64,000 nucleotides of DNA from CAYJBH01 sp964368815. Its GTDB lineage: Bacteria > Bacillota > Clostridia > Oscillospirales > Ruminococcaceae. Under the pieces are notes generated by a model. That model searched no databases and was not told where the DNA came from. It saw only the letters and a program-made list of their open reading frames with translations. Positions 16,244 through 24,863 of the stretch are shown here, in pieces. Every line of letters begins with the position of its first letter. Positions within the stretch are counted from its first letter, which is position 1. The DNA is taken from positions 37,209-101,208 of the forward strand of contig CAYJDA010000006.1 of the NCBI GenBank assembly GCA_964368815.1, in the 5' to 3' direction. Position numbers and translations under genes: made by a program.

Positions 16244-18121
16244 ATGACATTAAAAGAAATTGCCAAGCTTGCTGAGGTTTCGCCCTCAACCGTTTCAAAA
16301 ATATTGCACAATAAGGATGAGCATATCAGAAAGGAAACTCGTGAGAGGGTGCTCGATATTGTTGCTCAACATCAGTATGTTCCCTATGCAACATCGTCGG
16401 CAACGTTTTCGCTACCAACAAAGCTACTTGGTGTTATGTTTAGCGATTCAACCGCTAAGTTAATTTTATCGCAGCAGCTAAGCATAACCGCAAGAGAGAA
16501 CGGCTACACGCTGTTGTTTTGCCCTTTTTCGAATGAAGAGGAAGAAAAACGCTGCCTTGAACTGTTTAAGGCGCATAAGGTTGACGGATATCTTCGAGAG
16601 AGATTGCCGAGCAAAACATATGATATTGAAACCACGCTTAGTATTCCGTCGGTTTCGTTTTGTATTGGGCAAAACCCCGATCCGGATTGCTTTTGTGTTG
16701 ACTACCGAAAGCTTGGATATATCAGCACGAAAAAGCTTGTGGATATGCGCCACCAGCAGATACTGTGTATTACCGAGCAGATGTTTATAACCGATGAATT
16801 TATAGAGGGATTTAAGCAGTGCCTTTCGGAAAATCAGATACCGTTTTACAGCAATATGGTGCGCTTTTGGTCGCCCGAAATGCTCTGGTCAGATTTCGAA
16901 ATTCATAGGTATACCGCAGCCGTTTGTTCCTCAGCATTGCTTGCCTCGCAGATGTTACAGTTTGTTCAAAGGCATGACCTAAAGGTTCCTACCGACTTTT
17001 CTATTTGCTGCATACAGCACCATCACACAACATTGTATACAACACCTGTTATTCACAGTGTTGAAATTCCTTTGCAACAGATGGGATCCAAGCTGTGTGA
17101 ACAGTTAATTGATAAGGTTAACAAAAAAACATCGCCTCCGATTCTGCTTGAATATCCTGAAGTTGTAGGAAAAAGTATAGATATTCCGAGAACTCTACGT
17201 GATAAAAAAATTCTTGTTATAGGTTCGGTTCATACCGATACGCTGTTAACGGTGAAAAAATTACCGATAGGCGGAGAGGTAACCGTGGTGGAAAAACGAC
17301 TTCGGTTACCGGGAGGTAAAGGCTTAAACCAGACGCTTGGCGCAAGCAAGCTTGGCGCTGATGCATATTTAATATCAAAAATCGGACAGGATTATGACGG
17401 TAGCACGCTCTACAACTTTATGATGGAGAATAACATAAATACCGACGGCGTACTGACCGATAATATTTCCTCGACCGGACATGCTTACATTGCGGTTCAG
17501 GATGACGGGGAAAGTAGTATTACGGTTTACCACGGCGCAAATCAAAACCTTACGGCAGAGGATATTTCACGTTACGAAAAGCTATTCGAGAATACAGCCC
17601 TATGCTTGTTACAGACCGAAATTCCTCTCGAAACCACCCTTTTTGCCGGTAAACTTGCAAAAAAACATTCCGTTGTAACCGTTCTTAAACCCTGTGGCGT
17701 TTCCTCTCTTTCGGAGGAGCTTTTAAAATATATCGATATTTTAGTGCCGAACGAACAGGAGGCGCAACTTTTAACCCCAAACCTATATACACCGGAACAG
17801 CAGGCGGAATTTTTTAGAAGCAAGGGTGTAGCCACCGTTATTATAACGCTGAGTGATCGAGGTTGTTATCTGCAAACCGAAGATAAATCTGCCTATTTTC
17901 CCGCGGCTACGTTTATTGCAACCGATACAACCGGCGCCGCAGATGCCTTTATCGCCACTCTCGGCGTCTATCTTTCGCGGGGATGTTCAATAGAGGATGC
18001 AATCACCTATGCAAATTATGCGGCGGGGTATTCGATAACCAGGCAGGGGGTGCCGCCATCTCTTATCGATCGAGCCCAGCTTGAATTTTATGTTGGGGAA
18101 CCCAAAAAAGTTAGTAATTGA
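16244..18121 (+). CDS. LacI-type regulator fused to a PfkB/ribokinase-like domain
   Basis: A 625-residue fusion. Residues 1-45 are a LacI helix-turn-helix (MTLKEIAKLAEVSPSTVSKI), about 58-315 a periplasmic-binding-like effector domain, and about 320-620 a full PfkB domain. The kinase part keeps the substrate Asp332 (GSVHTDTLLTVKKLP) and GGKGLNQ at 357-363. Its catalytic motif reads DTTGAADAF (561-569), with Ala in place of the last Gly of the usual GAGD, while Asp567 is kept. The usual LacI hinge (PNxxARxL) is not obvious. Divergent from the ribokinase operon, with palindromes between, so it most likely regulates that operon and itself. The kinase domain may sense or modify the sugar. GGGG ribosome binding site 6 bases upstream of ATG. 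Confidence 0.88.
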   Translation: MTLKEIAKLAEVSPSTVSKILHNKDEHIRKETRERVLDIVAQHQYVPYATSSATFSLPTKLLGVMFSDSTAKLILSQQLSITARENGYTLLFCPFSNEEEEKRCLELFKAHKVDGYLRERLPSKTYDIETTLSIPSVSFCIGQNPDPDCFCVDYRKLGYISTKKLVDMRHQQILCITEQMFITDEFIEGFKQCLSENQIPFYSNMVRFWSPEMLWSDFEIHRYTAAVCSSALLASQMLQFVQRHDLKVPTDFSICCIQHHHTTLYTTPVIHSVEIPLQQMGSKLCEQLIDKVNKKTSPPILLEYPEVVGKSIDIPRTLRDKKILVIGSVHTDTLLTVKKLPIGGEVTVVEKRLRLPGGKGLNQTLGASKLGADAYLISKIGQDYDGSTLYNFMMENNINTDGVLTDNISSTGHAYIAVQDDGESSITVYHGANQNLTAEDISRYEKLFENTALCLLQTEIPLETTLFAGKLAKKHSVVTVLKPCGVSSLSEELLKYIDILVPNEQEAQLLTPNLYTPEQQAEFFRSKGVATVIITLSDRGCYLQTEDKSAYFPAATFIATDTTGAADAFIATLGVYLSRGCSIEDAITYANYAAGYSITRQGVPPSLIDRAQLEFYVGEPKKVSN

Positions 18122-18160
18122 ACAAACGACCATATTTAGTTGCAATTTTTTAAGAAAATC

Positions 18161-18189
18161 TTGAATTATTTCCGCTGATGTACTATAAT
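18161..18189 (+). promoter_or_regulatory. Promoter of the chemoreceptor gene
   Basis: TTGAAT (18161-18166), 17-bp spacer, TATAAT (18184-18189). A vegetative-type promoter rather than a flagellar sigma-28 site. Confidence 0.65.
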
Positions 18190-18251
18190 TAAATAGACTT
18201 AAATACATATTATTATTTATAAAGCAACACGTAATTTAAAAGGAAAAGGTT

Positions 18252-20207
18252 ATGACAAAAATAAGAAACAAAATCACCTTGGCAATTTTGTTGGCAATAC
18301 TGCTTACAGCTGTAGTATTAAGCACAATTTCTGTTAGCTCAACGCTTACTGCTTCAATCGAAACAACAAAGGCAACATTACAGGAAACTGCTGTTATTGC
18401 GGCTCAAACCGCCAGCAGTACTATTGGGAATTATACCGTTGCGGTTGGCGAAATAGCAACAAGCGAAATTCTTACCTCTTCGCAATTCTCGCAAGCAGAA
18501 AAACAAAATTTTATTAACGATAAGACCGAAAGCTATTACATGAGAAGCGGTAGTATGCTTAATGCCGACGGTGTGGATATGTTTACGGGAGAAGATTTTT
18601 CCGACGCTTCTTTTTATGTAGCTGCAAAAAATGGCAGTACTTTTTTTTCTGAACCATATATTTCTGAAGATGCAACAGATGCATATATAGCTGTATCCGC
18701 ACCTGTTTTAAATAATGGTAATCTGGTAGGTGTTTTATATTTTTATTGCGATACTATTGTTTTGCAAAATTTGGTAGAAAGTGTTGCGATTGGTGAATCC
18801 GGTAGCGCATATATTTTAGACGGAAACGGAACAACCATTGCATATAACGATTATTCCGTTGTACTTTCACAGGAAAACGCAATAGAACAGTCTAAAACCG
18901 ATGCCTCACTCGTAGAGCTTGCGAAAATCGAACAGCGAATGATTAACGGGGAAGTGGGCGTAGGAGAGTACGACTATGAAGGAATTAGGGAACATCAAGC
19001 ATTTGCTCCCATTCCCGGAACAAACGGCTGGAGTATTGCTGTTTCCTCTACCGAAGCAGAGCTGTTAGAGGCGGCGGTTAATTCGGTTATTATTATTGCA
19101 ATTGTAGCTATTATTATGGTTGCTCTCGGTATTGTTCTTGCGATTTATACCAGCTCATCTATCGGCAAACCCATTGTTATGTGTGTGGATAGGTTAAATG
19201 CACTTGCAAAAGGTGACTTAACAACTCCTGTTCCGGAGATAAAAACAAAAGATGAAACACACCAGCTTTCTCAATCTACAGAAGCGATAATAACAAGCCT
19301 TTCCGAGATAATTTTTGATCTGGATAGCTCCCTTTCAAAAATGGCAGACGGAGAGCTAAACATTGATATTCAAAATAGCGACGCATATATCGGTGACTAT
19401 AGCTCGTTGCACTCCTCCGTTGTTAAAATTTCAAACAGCTTATCCAGTACCATGGAACAGATTAACACCGCTACAGCACAGGTGAGCCTCGGAAGCACTC
19501 AGGTTGCCGATGGCGCACAAATTTTAGCGCAGGGAGCAACCGAACAGTCCTCAGCGGTTGAAGAGCTTGCCGCAACAATAGAGCTAATTACCGAGAAGAT
19601 TGAGCAGACAGAAAAAGATGCTCAGGAAGCAAGCAACTCGAACGAAAAGTCTCAAATTGCACTCGCTCAAAGCAACGAACAGATGAATCATATGCTTAAC
19701 GCTATGCAGGAAATAAACGAAAAAGCTACAAAAATCAGCAACATTGTTAAGGCGATTGATGATATTGCCTTCCAAACAAATATTTTGGCGTTAAATGCCG
19801 CTGTTGAGGCTGCACGTGCAGGCGTTTCAGGAAAAGGTTTTGCGGTTGTTGCAGATGAAGTGCGTAGCTTGGCGGCTAAATCTGCAGAGTCTGCTAAAAA
19901 CACAACACTTTTAATTGAAGAAACAATTGCAGTTGTAAATAACGGTAATGAAATTGCTATCCAAACCTCCGATTCAATTGCCGCTGTGGGTGCAAATGCT
20001 ACCGAGTTGAGCGGACTTGTAAATCGTATTACCTCTGCGGTTGCCGAGCAGGCAGAATCAACAAAACAGATAAACATAGGAATAAGCCAAATATCCTCGG
20101 TTGTTCATTCAAATACGGCTACCGCTGAGGAAAGCGCAGCAACCAGCGAGGAACTTTCGAGCCAGGCAAGCACACTTAATAATCTTGTGGGACGTTTTAA
20201 GTTTTAG
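18252..20207 (+). CDS. Methyl-accepting chemotaxis protein with dCache sensor
   Basis: A 651-residue chemoreceptor. First membrane segment at about 8-28, extracellular double-Cache domain to about 275 (SDASFYVAAKNGSTFFSEPY region and GSAYILDGNGTTIAYN), second membrane segment about 276-302, HAMP (SSSIGKPIVMCVDRLNALAKGDLTTPVPE), then the cytoplasmic coiled coil with the conserved tip DDIAFQTNILALNAAVEAAR, continuing AGVSGKGFAVVADEVRSLA. It signals through CheA/CheW, not present here. Dimeric membrane receptor; ligand unknown, though dCache domains often bind amino acids or other small polar compounds. Follows the fusion regulator by 130 bases with its own promoter. Confidence 0.93.
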   Translation: MTKIRNKITLAILLAILLTAVVLSTISVSSTLTASIETTKATLQETAVIAAQTASSTIGNYTVAVGEIATSEILTSSQFSQAEKQNFINDKTESYYMRSGSMLNADGVDMFTGEDFSDASFYVAAKNGSTFFSEPYISEDATDAYIAVSAPVLNNGNLVGVLYFYCDTIVLQNLVESVAIGESGSAYILDGNGTTIAYNDYSVVLSQENAIEQSKTDASLVELAKIEQRMINGEVGVGEYDYEGIREHQAFAPIPGTNGWSIAVSSTEAELLEAAVNSVIIIAIVAIIMVALGIVLAIYTSSSIGKPIVMCVDRLNALAKGDLTTPVPEIKTKDETHQLSQSTEAIITSLSEIIFDLDSSLSKMADGELNIDIQNSDAYIGDYSSLHSSVVKISNSLSSTMEQINTATAQVSLGSTQVADGAQILAQGATEQSSAVEELAATIELITEKIEQTEKDAQEASNSNEKSQIALAQSNEQMNHMLNAMQEINEKATKISNIVKAIDDIAFQTNILALNAAVEAARAGVSGKGFAVVADEVRSLAAKSAESAKNTTLLIEETIAVVNNGNEIAIQTSDSIAAVGANATELSGLVNRITSAVAEQAESTKQINIGISQISSVVHSNTATAEESAATSEELSSQASTLNNLVGRFKF

Positions 20208-20246
20208 ATACAGCTAATTTAACCTTGCTATTATTCTTATAATGTA

Positions 20247-20268
20247 TTTTGAAGGTGTTGCTTCAAAA
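20247..20268 (+). terminator. Weak hairpin after the chemoreceptor gene
   Basis: TTTTGAAG/CTTCAAAA arms with a 6-base loop, followed by gcttaattt. Short stem and poor U-tract. Confidence 0.4.
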
Positions 20269-20312
20269 GCTTAATTTGTGTACTTTGATAATATAAAAAA
20301 GGGGAGGGCAGA

Positions 20313-21029
20313 GTGATGATTGTTTCCATTGTTAACGATTTCGTTGAGGTTTTGGACGGTACGAATTATGTTTCTACTATTGTAAGGCTGCTTCTTGCAC
20401 TTGTTTTAGGTGGAATACTTGGCTACGAGAGGGGGAAAAAGCGCCGCCCTGCAGGACTTCGCACATATATGATTGTATGTATGGCATCGGCCCTGGTTGT
20501 TATAACTGGGGAGTTTCTCTCGCTTGAATATCCAAATTCTGACCCGACGCGCATGAGTGCTCAGGTGATAAGCGGAATAGGCTTTTTAGGGGCAGGAACA
20601 ATAATTATTACATCAAGGCAGATAAAGGGGTTAACCACAGCGGCCGGACTTTGGGCGTCGGCTTGTATCGGAATTGCCGTAGGTGCAGGATACTATGTTG
20701 GTGCTATAGCAGGAGGGTTACTTATTCTGGCAACAATGGTTGTTATGGCTAAGGTTGACGATCTAATAAAGGTTAAAAGTAAACGAATTAGCTTCTTTGC
20801 TGAATTTAAATCGATGGAGGCACTCGGTTCCTTTATAAAATACCTTCGAGGCCGTGGGCATAAAATTTATGATATAGAGGTTAATACAAGACGGGAAACA
20901 ATGTCTGACCTCGTTGGAGTAAACTTCTATATCGGCATTGCAAACGCAGATATAGATAGGACTGAGCTTATAGAAGCTCTTGGCAATCTAAAAGGGGTTC
21001 GGTATCTCGAAGAGCTAAATATGTTTTAA
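20313..21029 (+). CDS. MgtC/SapB family membrane protein
   Basis: A 238-residue protein: four or five membrane segments in the first ~140 residues carrying the MgtC signature (LGYERGKKRRPAGLRTYMIV and VISGIGFLGAGTII, then GLTTAAGLWASACIGIAVG) and a soluble ACT-like C-terminal domain. MgtC proteins influence magnesium and ATP homeostasis, by inhibiting F-type ATPase in Salmonella; the role in Clostridia is not established. ggggaggg ribosome binding site 8 bases upstream. Monocistronic, ended by the bidirectional terminator at 21035-21077. Confidence 0.9.
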   Translation: MMIVSIVNDFVEVLDGTNYVSTIVRLLLALVLGGILGYERGKKRRPAGLRTYMIVCMASALVVITGEFLSLEYPNSDPTRMSAQVISGIGFLGAGTIIITSRQIKGLTTAAGLWASACIGIAVGAGYYVGAIAGGLLILATMVVMAKVDDLIKVKSKRISFFAEFKSMEALGSFIKYLRGRGHKIYDIEVNTRRETMSDLVGVNFYIGIANADIDRTELIEALGNLKGVRYLEELNMF

Positions 21030-21034
21030 TAAAT

Positions 21035-21077
21035 AATAGGATGTCGCTAATGGTTTTACACCTTGCGACATCCTATT
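21035..21077. terminator. Bidirectional terminator between convergent genes
   Basis: Perfect 13-nt arms AATAGGATGTCGC/GCGACATCCTATT, with T-rich sequence on the plus-strand side (tttatta) and A/T-rich on the other, between the MgtC-like and PHP genes. Confidence 0.85.
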
Positions 21078-21094
21078 TTATTATGAAGATATAG

Positions 21095-22069
21095 TTAAGC
21101 GATATATATCGGGCTGGTAAAGCCCAACAGAACATCGGTTTTATCATCGTAATCGCCATACCATTCAAGCCTTGCCCAACCTTTTTCAAGCCTTGCTGTT
21201 ATCTCGCCTGCATCAGCATCGGAAAAAGCAACAACCTTGGAGTTGTTTATGAGTTTAATACAGCCGACTTTAACCGGTAGTTTTTCCCACACCGGAATTC
21301 TTTCCTCGCTGTTAACGGATACAGAAATATTGAGGGCGGTATTACTTTTTATTTCATCGCCTATATTAACAGGTTTGCCCTCTGTGCTCATATCGAGGTT
21401 TAATTTGGGTCCACAGGTAACGTACATTCTACCTTTTCTTACTGCATCCACAACGCCGGAGGTATCTATTTCGTTTTTATCAAGTCCAAAATAGGTTATT
21501 GCAAATCTTGCGTCCTCCTCGTTTTTAGGCATATCATGCCAATCACGGCCGGAGGTGGCTGCAATTTTAAAGCCTCGGTTGAGTAGGTCGGTCCACATAT
21601 TGAAAGCCCTAATATTATAGTGCGAGAGCATAGGCTCGCTGCGAGACCATACCTCAATATAGTCAACATTATTCCAGTTGTTTACTAAGTATTTCCAGCG
21701 GCAACCGGTACACATGGGGCTCCCGACAGCAAATGGGTGAGCTATGCCTGCAGTGCCGCCATTTTTCTTTATTTCTGAAATGTACTCATCGATATTATCG
21801 GGAGTAGCAAAGCGCCAATCGATAAACTCGGTGCATCCGAGAACCACCATATGGCCGAAAAATGTTGTCCACTCAACTCCCTTTATTACCGCAACGGTTT
21901 CATTAACGATTTCTTCGCTTAGGTATCTATAGCCGGCAGTGGTATTATGGTCGGTTAATGCAATAGCATCATAACCGGCTGATTTAGCATTTAACAGTAG
22001 CTCGCTCACTAACATTTTACCATCACTGTTTGTGGTATGGCAATGCGGCTCTATGGCTTTATATATCAT
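21095..22069 (-). CDS. PHP-domain metallohydrolase (CehA/McbA type)
   Basis: A 324-residue protein with the four PHP metal-binding motifs: EPHCHTTNSDG near the N-terminus, LTDHNT, GIAHPFA, and SGRDWHD. After the PHP barrel (to about 235) a C-terminal beta-rich part follows. CehA/McbA-type PHP proteins hydrolyse phosphoester or carbamate bonds; the substrate here is unknown. It starts 3 bases after the stop of the small gene upstream, so the two products probably act together. No signal peptide. Confidence 0.85.
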   Translation of the reverse strand: MIYKAIEPHCHTTNSDGKMLVSELLLNAKSAGYDAIALTDHNTTAGYRYLSEEIVNETVAVIKGVEWTTFFGHMVVLGCTEFIDWRFATPDNIDEYISEIKKNGGTAGIAHPFAVGSPMCTGCRWKYLVNNWNNVDYIEVWSRSEPMLSHYNIRAFNMWTDLLNRGFKIAATSGRDWHDMPKNEEDARFAITYFGLDKNEIDTSGVVDAVRKGRMYVTCGPKLNLDMSTEGKPVNIGDEIKSNTALNISVSVNSEERIPVWEKLPVKVGCIKLINNSKVVAFSDADAGEITARLEKGWARLEWYGDYDDKTDVLLGFTSPIYIA

Positions 22070-22072
22070 GAT

Positions 22073-22525
22073 TTATTCACCGTATATTTCAAGTTTGTAT
22101 TCACAGCTGTCAGTTGCTACGCAGTGAACGTTTAAAACCACGCGGTAGCTTCCTTTTACGGGACTATATGTTTCAAGTCCCGGCGAGGCGTCGTTTACAC
22201 TTACGAAAAAATCTTGATGGGGAGCCCCCCTGTGTACACACCCTAAGTGCTTGTTTACGCCGTCTAACGAAAAGGTTATTAGATTTGTTACCGGCAGGTA
22301 GCTTTTATAGTCGACAGTTTTTCGCATTGGAATGTCACCCATAAAAGCATCTAACGCATTTTCTATAAGCTCTTTTGATTTGAACTCATCCTCTAAATTT
22401 TTTGGGCTATACTGCGTGTTAAAATGCAGACAGCTAAGGTCGGTTTCAAGTTCAAACGGTATTATAACATTGGTTTTTGAATCATCCGGCGTAAGTAAAA
22501 TATTTTTGCTTAATATGTGTTTCAA
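22073..22525 (-). CDS. Uncharacterised small protein coupled to the PHP enzyme
   Basis: A 150-residue soluble protein that I do not recognise. It is beta-rich by eye and ends in SYRVVLNVHCVATDSCEYKLEIYGE-like strand pattern, reminiscent of the beta-sandwich that accompanies some CehA/McbA enzymes, but that is a guess. TTG start with AAGGAG 5 bases upstream. Translationally coupled to the PHP gene (3-base gap), so an accessory or substrate-binding role is plausible. Confidence 0.6.
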   Translation of the reverse strand: MKHILSKNILLTPDDSKTNVIIPFELETDLSCLHFNTQYSPKNLEDEFKSKELIENALDAFMGDIPMRKTVDYKSYLPVTNLITFSLDGVNKHLGCVHRGAPHQDFFVSVNDASPGLETYSPVKGSYRVVLNVHCVATDSCEYKLEIYGE

Positions 22526-22536
22526 AACAACTCCTT

Positions 22537-22560
22537 AAGCTGTGGCATATGCCACAGCTT
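22537..22560 (-). other. Perfect 24-bp palindrome between the DeoR-type regulator and the small gene
   Basis: AAGCTGTGGC-ATAT-GCCACAGCTT. The T-tract lies on the plus-strand side, not in the direction of transcription, so a classical terminator for the inositol operon is not assured. It may be an RNA processing hairpin, or an operator for the genes to the left. Confidence 0.6.
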
Positions 22561-22567
22561 TTAATAA

Positions 22568-23326
22568 TTATAAATTAATTAATGTTATATTCTGTTCGTT
22601 GCAGTATTGTTTTAAGTCGCTTGGTATATTTCCCGTAGTAACCATGCAGTCTATCTCGTTAAGCTCGCAGTAGGTTATCATTGCTGTTTGCTCATATTTG
22701 CTCATGTCTACAAGTAAAAAAACTTTATCGCTGTTTTTTATTGCAGATTTTTTTATCGAGCTCTCAAGGGGTGAGGAGTTAGTTACCCCTCTTTTTTCGG
22801 AAAAACCGGTTGTGGCCATAAAACATTTTTTAATGTTAAAGCGTTGCAAAAACTCTGCACCGTATGTTCCAACGAAGGATAAAGTTTCCCTATAAAAATC
22901 TCCGGGCAAGGTAATTATATTAATATTTTGATAGGGTATGGCATTGTTTATAAAATCAAGATTTCCGGTTATAACCGTTACATTTTTATCGGATAGCAGC
23001 TTTGCTAAATGTGTGGTTGTTGTGCCACTGTCTACAAATATCGTGTCGCCATCCTCTATAAAATTTGCGGCCGCTTGCGCAATCTTTAACTTATCTGCTG
23101 AGTTTACCACGTGGCGCTGTTGAAAGGTGTTAAGTCGATTAACACTCTCGTTCGGAACGGTAACACCACCGTATATTTTTTTAATATTAGTATTACCGAC
23201 TAAAAAATCGATATCGCGCCGAATGGTGTTTTTAGATACAGCGAATTTATCACACAGTTCATCTATCGAGACGGTTTTGTGTTCGTTAATATATTCCTCT
23301 ATCTGCGATATCCTTTTGCTTTTCAT
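22568..23326 (-). CDS. DeoR/GlpR-type regulator of the inositol operon
   Basis: About 252 residues. N-terminal helix-turn-helix (MKSKRISQIEEYINEHKTVS, with CDKFAVSKNTIRRDIDFL) and a C-terminal sugar-phosphate-sensing domain (FVDSGTTTTHLAKLL, and a ESSIKKSAI region). The start at 23326 is preferred over an in-frame ATG at 23398, which would run into iolA. As the last gene of the iol cluster it is probably the functional counterpart of Bacillus IolR, which is also a DeoR-family protein responding to 2-deoxy-5-keto-gluconate 6-phosphate. Confidence 0.85.
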   Translation of the reverse strand: MKSKRISQIEEYINEHKTVSIDELCDKFAVSKNTIRRDIDFLVGNTNIKKIYGGVTVPNESVNRLNTFQQRHVVNSADKLKIAQAAANFIEDGDTIFVDSGTTTTHLAKLLSDKNVTVITGNLDFINNAIPYQNINIITLPGDFYRETLSFVGTYGAEFLQRFNIKKCFMATTGFSEKRGVTNSSPLESSIKKSAIKNSDKVFLLVDMSKYEQTAMITYCELNEIDCMVTTGNIPSDLKQYCNEQNITLINL

Positions 23327-23342
23327 ACCCTTTAATCCCTTT

Positions 23343-24845
23343 TTATATCGTACCGTCCCAGGTGGAAACCTTGGAGCTTTTTGCTTCCTGCTCATCAAAC
23401 CAATGAGTTGTAACTACCTTTGTTTCGGTATAAAATCTAAAACCATCGCTGCCAAGGCAGTGTAGATCACCGAAAAAGCTGTCCTTATGTCCGCTGAACG
23501 GGAACATTCCAACCGGTACCGGAATTCCTACGTTTATGCCTACCATTCCGCCGTCGGTTCGGTTGGCAAACTCTCTTGAATAGTATCCGCTCTGGGTGTA
23601 GATGACGCTTCCGTTTGCGAAACGATTTTTATTCATCAAGGTAATGCCTTCTTCAAAGTCTTTTACTCTTTTAATGCAGAGTACCGGACCAAAAATTTCG
23701 CTATCACCAACGCTCATTGTATCATCAACATAATCGAGGATGGTCGGCCCCATGTAAAAGCCGTTTTCATAGCCTTCTACCGTAACATTTCTGCCGTCTA
23801 AAACAATTTTCGCACCCTCTTCGATCCCCTTGTCTATCCATGCGGATACACTTTTGCGATGATTTTCGTTTACAACAGGACCCAGTGCACTGCTCTTATC
23901 ATAGGCAGGGCCTACCTTTAAACCGGAAGCTATTTCCTTTAATTCAGCAACCAATTCATCGGCAATATCTTCCTGAACAACCACAACGGGAAGAGCCATG
24001 CAACGCTCTCCGGCACAGCCGAAAGCAGCGTTAACAATGCCTGCGGCAGATCTTTTTATCGCGGCATCGTTTAAAACCAACGCATGGTTTTTTGCCTCAC
24101 AAAGGGCTTGAACACGTTTTCCGTGGGATGCCGCAACGCTGTAGATATGTTTTCCCACATCGGTAGAGCCAACGAATGTAATACCTTTAACATCCGGGTG
24201 GGTAAGAAAAATTTCTGCCTCAACCCTGCTACAGGTTACAACGTTTAGAACGCCCGCCGGCAGACCTGCCTCTTTGTATAGCTCGGCAAAACGCAACGTT
24301 GTTTGCGGTGTAAAGGAGGCGGCCTTTAAAACTATAGTGTTGCCGCAAGCGATACACATGGGAGCCATCCAGCCCATCGGTATCATCGCCGGGAAGTTAA
24401 AGGGAACAATACCCGCAAATACTCCGATAGCTTCACGATAAAGAACCGTATCGTATCCGGAGGAAGCATTCATCATGCTCTCACCCTTAAGATTTGTTGT
24501 TGCGGTTATTGCAAGCTCGGTTCCTTCAATAGCCTTAAGCACATCTCCCTGTGCCTCGCTCCACACCTTTCCGTGCTCTCTCGCAACAAGGTCGGTTAGC
24601 TCGTTTAAATTTTTGTGTAATAGGTCACGAAGTTTATAAAGAACCTGAACTCTTTTAATAACAGGAGTTTGCGACCATGCCGGAAATGCAGCCTTTGCCG
24701 ATGCGATTGCAGCTTCTACTTCATCTGCGGTACAGCTCGGAACCTTTGCTAACACCTCACCTGTGCTGGGGTTAAAGGCCTCGGTAAACTTTGTTGTTTT
24801 TGATTTTAACATTTCACCGTTTGAAAAATAGTTTAAAGTAGTCAT
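23343..24845 (-). CDS. iolA: Methylmalonate-semialdehyde dehydrogenase (CoA-acylating)
   Basis: A 500-residue aldehyde dehydrogenase of the MmsA/IolA type. It converts malonic (or methylmalonic) semialdehyde to acetyl-CoA (or propionyl-CoA) with NAD and CoA, the last inositol step. The catalytic Cys is in AGERCMALPV, the conserved Asn in PFNFPAMIPMGWMAP, and the nucleotide-binding part in GITFVGSTDVGKHIY. The length is close to Bacillus IolA. Placed between iolG and the regulator, with gaps of about 18 bases on each side. Confidence 0.93.
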   Translation of the reverse strand: MTTLNYFSNGEMLKSKTTKFTEAFNPSTGEVLAKVPSCTADEVEAAIASAKAAFPAWSQTPVIKRVQVLYKLRDLLHKNLNELTDLVAREHGKVWSEAQGDVLKAIEGTELAITATTNLKGESMMNASSGYDTVLYREAIGVFAGIVPFNFPAMIPMGWMAPMCIACGNTIVLKAASFTPQTTLRFAELYKEAGLPAGVLNVVTCSRVEAEIFLTHPDVKGITFVGSTDVGKHIYSVAASHGKRVQALCEAKNHALVLNDAAIKRSAAGIVNAAFGCAGERCMALPVVVVQEDIADELVAELKEIASGLKVGPAYDKSSALGPVVNENHRKSVSAWIDKGIEEGAKIVLDGRNVTVEGYENGFYMGPTILDYVDDTMSVGDSEIFGPVLCIKRVKDFEEGITLMNKNRFANGSVIYTQSGYYSREFANRTDGGMVGINVGIPVPVGMFPFSGHKDSFFGDLHCLGSDGFRFYTETKVVTTHWFDEQEAKSSKVSTWDGTI

Positions 24846-24863
24846 TTGTAAATTCCTTTATAA

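Noticed and set aside
14767..18121. Ribokinase and the fusion kinase domain as a recent tandem duplication
   Set aside because: They share only family motifs; sequence differs throughout, so no recent duplication is visible.
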